In this document: positions 32,574 to 36,112 of the stretch, in pieces
Position numbering within the stretch: position 1 is the stretch's first letter
How the letters are laid out: every line of letters begins with the position of its first letter
NCBI GenBank assembly: GCA_004557655.1
Contig: SFGJ01000028.1
Coordinates: 1 to 36,112 of the forward strand
DNA from: Clostridiales bacterium
GTDB taxonomy: Bacteria > Bacillota > Clostridia > Oscillospirales > Oscillospiraceae
Length of the DNA: 36,112 bases
Direction: 5' to 3'
The notes under the pieces: model-generated
Database searches by the model: none
Told to the model about the DNA's origin: nothing
The model's input: the letters and a program-made list of their open reading frames with translations, nothing else
Made by a program: the position numbers and the translations under genes

Positions 32574-34190
32574 ATGCCAATGTATTTGAAGCGCGATACT
32601 ATAAGACTATTGGAAGCAAGTGTCGAATCAATTAGTTTGGCCGTTGCTGCATTGGGATTACCACGACGATATGAGTCGCGTGAGCCTGCATCTGAGAATT
32701 CGATTGCCATCGGACTTGCTGGGGTTTCAGCAGAGTTGGCAATGAGCGCAATAATTGTTCAGGCCAAAGGTGAGCAGGCACTTCGTTTTCCCTCAAATTT
32801 TTATAAGACGGGGTCTCACATTGTCGATGACTTTAGATTGCTTATTACATCCCAAATCCCTAAGATGGTATTCTTGACTCAAAATGTGAGGAATCCTGCG
32901 GATCATATTTCTAAGATCCTTGAGCTTTCTTCTAAATTTAAATTACTAACAAAATCAAGAGCTGGGGGACTACACGCTGGGAAAGGCCCTTCACGGGATG
33001 TATGTATTGCATGTGTGAACAATGTAATCGATTTTATAAATCTCTTAGGACAGTCATCACGAATCAAGCCATATACAGAAAGCGTTCCACGAACCATAGA
33101 CATGCCAAAGAGCTACGACTTGATTATTGATGATTTAGTGAGAAAATTAAATCAATCCAGTTCAAATGAAGATAAAGCTATTGCTATTTCTTCTATTTAC
33201 TTGGTTGTTCCAGAATTACCCGAAGAAGAGCCCGAATGGATTCAAGCGTTTGAAAGGCTAATGGTAATTCCAAAGGAAACAGATATTTCCTTCTTGCTCG
33301 ATACCCTACAAGCCTCAAGGTATGCATCATTAATTAAGGTAGCAAAATCGAGTGACGCGATTCCAGTTGTTGTTCAAAAAGGAAATTACGCTGCGCTCCC
33401 AATCGAGCCACAATACTTAAAAAAGTCCTTCTCTGATATTAGGGATCGTTGGTATGCTGATAGAGGGACAGCAAACGGGCGCTTAGATCAAAAGCAGTTT
33501 GATCCCCCTCCAATAGAATCTGTATATGAAATTTTTACCTTTCAATTTCATGTCCTTCGTATTACGGATAGCGAGGAAGCACAGCTTACAGCCGCAGATA
33601 CTTGGCCTCTTATCGCAGCAAGCTTAGCCTACGCAGGGACACGCGGCCCCTGTTGGTATTTTGTCAGAAAAACTTCTGATTGGGGACAATTAGAAGCCTA
33701 TATGAATAGAGCGTCGATGGTTGGGCGAAAACTAAAAAAGGGCTTCGAGGAGTTTAAACCCAGTTTTGAGGCACTCAAAGCTGGAAAACCCATAACAAAG
33801 ACCGAAAAATATGTATCCGAGTTACTGGAACAATATGAACAATCTTCTGTAAATAGAGGTAAATTGTTAGAACTTAGCAAGAAGCATACTGGTAAGGACA
33901 AAGAACTCTGTCAAGAAGCTTGCACTGATTTGCTTCGGGTTTCTAATGAAGAAATGTCAATAGGTCAAATGCTAATAAAACTTGCGGAAAACCAGTATAC
34001 ATTTAAAGATAAAAATGGATCCAGCAGAAAATACTGGGCAAGGTTATTATGTGAATCCGCATCGGAGCTTGAAGATACATTGGGAATATTGGCTATTATA
34101 AAAGATCCTGAATTAGCAGTTGCACATACAGCAGCAAGAAAGGCATTTCGAATTATTGATTTTGTGAACTATGGGCCTAAAGTAGAATAA
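32574..34190 (+). CDS. Unknown 538-residue protein with a HEPN-like RxxxxH motif
   Basis: I do not recognise a named family. The protein has no signal peptide or membrane span. The N-terminal ~165 residues are helical (AIGLAGVSAELAMSAIIVQA, then ISKILELSSKFKLLTKS) and contain R129-A-G-G-L-H134, an Rx4H pattern followed by a helix, as in HEPN ribonucleases. The remaining ~370 residues are mixed, with YEIFTFQFHVLRITD and charged helices near 390-450. The gene is AT-rich, stands alone beside a tRNA gene and before a tnpV pair, so it was probably acquired. A defence role is possible and unproven. ATG 32574 has AAGAAGGG about 8 bases upstream. Confidence 0.5.
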   Translation: MPMYLKRDTIRLLEASVESISLAVAALGLPRRYESREPASENSIAIGLAGVSAELAMSAIIVQAKGEQALRFPSNFYKTGSHIVDDFRLLITSQIPKMVFLTQNVRNPADHISKILELSSKFKLLTKSRAGGLHAGKGPSRDVCIACVNNVIDFINLLGQSSRIKPYTESVPRTIDMPKSYDLIIDDLVRKLNQSSSNEDKAIAISSIYLVVPELPEEEPEWIQAFERLMVIPKETDISFLLDTLQASRYASLIKVAKSSDAIPVVVQKGNYAALPIEPQYLKKSFSDIRDRWYADRGTANGRLDQKQFDPPPIESVYEIFTFQFHVLRITDSEEAQLTAADTWPLIAASLAYAGTRGPCWYFVRKTSDWGQLEAYMNRASMVGRKLKKGFEEFKPSFEALKAGKPITKTEKYVSELLEQYEQSSVNRGKLLELSKKHTGKDKELCQEACTDLLRVSNEEMSIGQMLIKLAENQYTFKDKNGSSRKYWARLLCESASELEDTLGILAIIKDPELAVAHTAARKAFRIIDFVNYGPKVE

Positions 34191-34306
34191 TTGAATAGTA
34201 AGATGTCCGAGTGCTGTGATTGCCTAGATGTTTTGACATCCACACATTCGATTTCTGTCGTTCCTCCTGCTACAATGATTGAAGAAAATCTAAGGAGGGA
34301 CAGCGT

Positions 34307-34489
34307 ATGAAGCAGAAATACTATGTAGAACTGAACCGGCAGGAATGGCGGCTTATCATTGAGGGGCTGAACCGGTTCCGCAACAAGCTGATTGCAGCGG
34401 GGCGGTACACAGATGCCGTAGATGAGATGCTGGTCAAAGTAGCCAAGGCAAAGCCTCGGAAGTATGGGCTGTGGGGATGGAGGATCTGA
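34307..34489 (+). CDS. Small conserved partner gene of tnpV, second copy
   Basis: A 60-residue basic protein (KQKYYVELNRQEWRLIIEGLNRFRNKL) related to the product of the minus-strand gene at 8487-8672. AAGGAGGGACAGCGT lies before ATG 34307. Its stop overlaps the tnpV start. It is a gene of an integrated element and of unknown function. Confidence 0.7.
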   Translation: MKQKYYVELNRQEWRLIIEGLNRFRNKLIAAGRYTDAVDEMLVKVAKAKPRKYGLWGWRI

Positions 34490-34869
34490 TGATGGACAAG
34501 TACATTACTGATGAACGCACGGGCCTGAAGTATGAGCTGGTTGGAGACTATTATCTGATTGCCGGGGATGATGAGCCGGAGGGAGATCCGCCAATCGGGA
34601 TATGGGGGCAGCGGCATCTCCGCTATCTCAAGGAGCATCACCGTGTGCACTATGCCAACCTGCTGACCAGCGGTGAATTGAACGCCTATCTTGCGGATAT
34701 TGACCGGCAGGCGGAGGAGCTTTTTCTTCGGCTGGTAAAACAAATGGCAGATGCTGAGGGCATTACGGAAACGCTGAAAGCCAGCGACCAAATGAAATGG
34801 GTCAGGCGGATGAACTCCTGCCGAGACCGTGCATCCGAAACTGTCTATCATCAAGTAATCTATACATAA
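34489..34869 (+). CDS. TnpV family transposon-encoded protein, second copy
   Basis: A 126-residue TnpV protein with PIGIWGQRHLRYLKEH, NLLTSGELNAYLADIDRQ, FLRLVKQMADAEGITE and QMKWVRRMNS. It is about half identical to the TnpV at 8107-8484 but is coded with a higher GC content, so the two did not arise from a recent duplication. Starts are ATG 34489 (overlapping the upstream stop) or ATG 34492, with GGAGG 5 or 8 bases away; I cannot decide between them. Confidence 0.85.
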   Translation: MMDKYITDERTGLKYELVGDYYLIAGDDEPEGDPPIGIWGQRHLRYLKEHHRVHYANLLTSGELNAYLADIDRQAEELFLRLVKQMADAEGITETLKASDQMKWVRRMNSCRDRASETVYHQVIYT

Positions 34870-35143
34870 AGGCCCTTCGTATCAAGTCAAGAAAATAGAT
34901 GGATAATTTATAGATCCAGTAGTTCTTTCTTTTGTAATTGCTTAATTGGTGCGTGGATTTTCCCGATAACGGATAACCCAACAACGGCAAACGATGCCTT
35001 ACAGAGTGGCTGCTAAACGGCGGCAGAAAAAAGGTGAAAATCGACCTTTGTTTGCGTTCTGCGCCGTTTTGCCGACTGAGCAGGAAAACACAGCCGGCAC
35101 TTCAAACGCTGCTTACAAACGGGAAAATCCCCATAGCTCACAT

Positions 35144-35302
35144 GTAGCTTTCGACTCCGAATATCAACCAGCTCCACATTTCGGCCACACCGAACAGTTC
35201 AAGCTTTATGAATCTGCGGACGGCAAAGTCACGCATGCGGAAGTTGTTGATACCAACGGCAGCGGTCACGGCGCACTGGCAGGCTTCCTGATGCAGCACG
35301 GC
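35144..35302 (+). pseudogene. Fragment of a NifX/NifB-like (dinitrogenase cofactor) domain protein
   Basis: About 53 codons, VAFDSEYQPAPHFGHTEQF and on to VDTNGSGHGALAGFL, match the N-terminal part of the small NifX/NifB-like domain family common in Clostridia. The family start is missing: the upstream 50 codons in frame are unrelated. The frame is cut off after QHG, before the conserved Gly-rich second half. It is a broken gene inside mobile-element debris. Confidence 0.6.
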
Positions 35303-35310
35303 AAATCACC

Positions 35311-35385
35311 ATGCAGGACGGCGTGAAGATTCCGATGGATGATGTTCTAAGTATTGACGGAAAGCTGTTCTCGTCCTTAGAATAA
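35311..35385 (+). pseudogene. C-terminal fragment of a second protein joined to the NifX-like remnant
   Basis: In a different frame from the NifX-like piece, 24 codons read MQDGVKIPMDDVLSIDGKLF and end SSLE before TAA 35383-35385. This looks like the natural end of a small protein, with some likeness to the tail of YolD-type proteins, but it is too short to assign. It shows that the fragment was joined by deletion. Confidence 0.35.
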
Positions 35386-35418
35386 TGTCGATTGCCGTGC
35401 GACCAAATGAATTGAATA

Positions 35419-35464
35419 GTGAGATAAAAAGACTGCAAGGCGGCAATGCCAAGCAGCCTTTTTT
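35419..35464 (+). terminator. Imperfect terminator hairpin
   Basis: AAAAAGACTGC at about 35427-35437 can pair imperfectly with GCAGCCTTTTTT at about 35453-35464, which ends in a T-run. It would end transcription of the gene fragments before it. Confidence 0.45.
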
Positions 35465-35865
35465 ATGTGGAAACGATAGTTGCAGACGTATCAAATCAAA
35501 ACGAGAACAAGAAAAATCCTGTTTAATCCCGGACAAATCCCAATAAACTGTCCGTTGTTATATGAAGGGGTATTTTACGAGGAATCTCTGCGAGGGATTT
35601 GTAGAATAGTAAGTGCGAAACTATAACTTTGGAGGTTCATTGCAACCACCATTTTGATACAAGGAAACGATTGCACCCCCTAATGCACCCCCTAAATACA
35701 GGAGATGCATCACCCTCCATCCGGGCATTGGATCAGGCTACTCTTCATTTTATGGACAATTGCAGAGTAGTCTTTTCTTTCACGAAAAAAGAGATATCAA
35801 CGCGCCAGGGTCAGTATCTCTTCCTTTTTTTATAATTCAATTATCAGGTTCATGGTCTTTCCCTC
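35465..35865. other. Non-coding stretch with short repeats
   Basis: About 400 bases without a supported gene. It holds a tandem TGCACCCCCTAA repeat near 35670-35695, an inverted repeat CTACTCT/AGAGTAG near 35740-35770, and the hairpin at 35789-35822. Short open frames here lack ribosome binding sites. Confidence 0.4.
35789..35822. terminator. Hairpin downstream of the GGDEF gene
   Basis: AAGAGATA 35789-35796 pairs with TATCTCTT 35815-35822 around an 18-base loop. A-runs and T-runs flank it on both strands, so it can terminate the minus-strand GGDEF transcript. Confidence 0.5.
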
Positions 35866-36111
35866 TCACAAGCTGTGCTTTCTCCGCTCTTTTCCTGTCA
35901 CGATGTAGTATTGCTTCTTGTTTTCATACATTTCCGCATCTGCGGCTTTCAGAAGCGACTCAAAATCCGTGTCCTTTGTGCCGCTTATCGTCGTACCGAG
36001 GGACGCGGTAACACCCAGTTGGCTTTTTGCCGTTTCCAGTAGTTTCTGAAACGCCGGATGTGTGATGTTTGGCAGAACCGCAATGAACTCATCTCCGCCA
36101 AGCCGATACAC
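35866..36111 (-). CDS. GGDEF-domain protein, C-terminal part (5' end outside window)
   Basis: The last 81 codons of a minus-strand gene that enters from the right edge. YRLGGDEFIAVLP contains the GGDEF active-site motif intact; GVTASLGTTISG and LLKAADAEMYENKKQ are the usual end of the diguanylate cyclase domain. The protein probably makes cyclic di-GMP. Upstream sensor domains are not visible, and the protein ends shortly after the domain. Confidence 0.85.
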   Translation of the reverse strand: MYRLGGDEFIAVLPNITHPAFQKLLETAKSQLGVTASLGTTISGTKDTDFESLLKAADAEMYENKKQYYIVTGKERRKHSL

Positions 36112-36112
36112 A

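Noticed and set aside
34994..35143. N-terminal 50 codons in frame with the NifX-like fragment as part of a real protein
   Set aside because: The sequence is unrelated to the family, has no ribosome binding site, and lies in mobile-element debris.
35670..35695. Tandem TGCACCCCCTAA units considered as a CRISPR remnant or attachment site
   Set aside because: There are only two adjacent units without spacers, and no second copy was seen elsewhere in the window.
1..36112. CRISPR array
   Set aside because: No regularly spaced direct repeats and no cas genes were found.

Overview
The window looks like a piece of chromosome from a GC-rich anaerobic member of the Clostridia, most likely an Oscillospiraceae-type gut bacterium. 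The evidence is a pyruvate:ferredoxin oxidoreductase, an isoleucine T-box ahead of ileS, a MurT/GatD-type pair, a GlpP-type antiterminator, TnpV-type transposon genes and strong AGGAGG ribosome binding sites. I infer the lineage from gene content; no 16S or taxonomic marker was tested.

Positions 1-7190 are an accessory, more AT-rich array of orphan Rhs C-terminal cassettes. An Rhs gene enters from the left edge and ends in a Hint (self-cleaving) domain and a short C-terminal toxin candidate, followed by a presumed immunity gene. Several more cassettes follow. Three start with the same roughly 150-bp leader, made of a GC-rich hairpin and an extended -10 promoter-like site. They then carry full, shortened or deleted pieces of the same Rhs core, a different C-terminal tip, and a different small immunity-type gene. 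Some are clearly broken by deletion or frameshift. A strongly folded repeat (4481-4690) with a partial second copy (7213-7273) lies in the array. Positions 7200-8960 hold remnants of a conjugative or mobilisable element: a small ORF, a truncated large serine recombinase, and a tnpV pair.

Positions 8957-32390 are ordinary, tightly packed chromosome. In order: a KdpDE-type two-component system (minus strand); a glycerol-3-phosphate oxidation operon with three redox subunits and GlpP, plus a DUF1461 membrane protein; a very small unannotated gene with promoter, ribosome binding site and terminator (minus strand); mnmG, a cyclase-family hydrolase, a divergent MurT/GatD-like pair and an ATP-grasp gene; nifJ on the minus strand; then comM, thiI, a CinA C-terminal domain gene, a small membrane protein, a T-box leader with ileS, and a tRNA-Ala.

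Positions 32390-36112 are accessory again. A 538-residue protein of unknown function with a HEPN-like RxxxxH motif lies next to the tRNA. A second tnpV pair, gene fragments and the end of a GGDEF-domain gene follow. The most interesting points are the silent toxin/immunity cassette array and its folded repeat, the GatD-like protein that has lost its catalytic cysteine and histidine, the 25-residue gene at 15443-15520, and the orphan HEPN-like gene.
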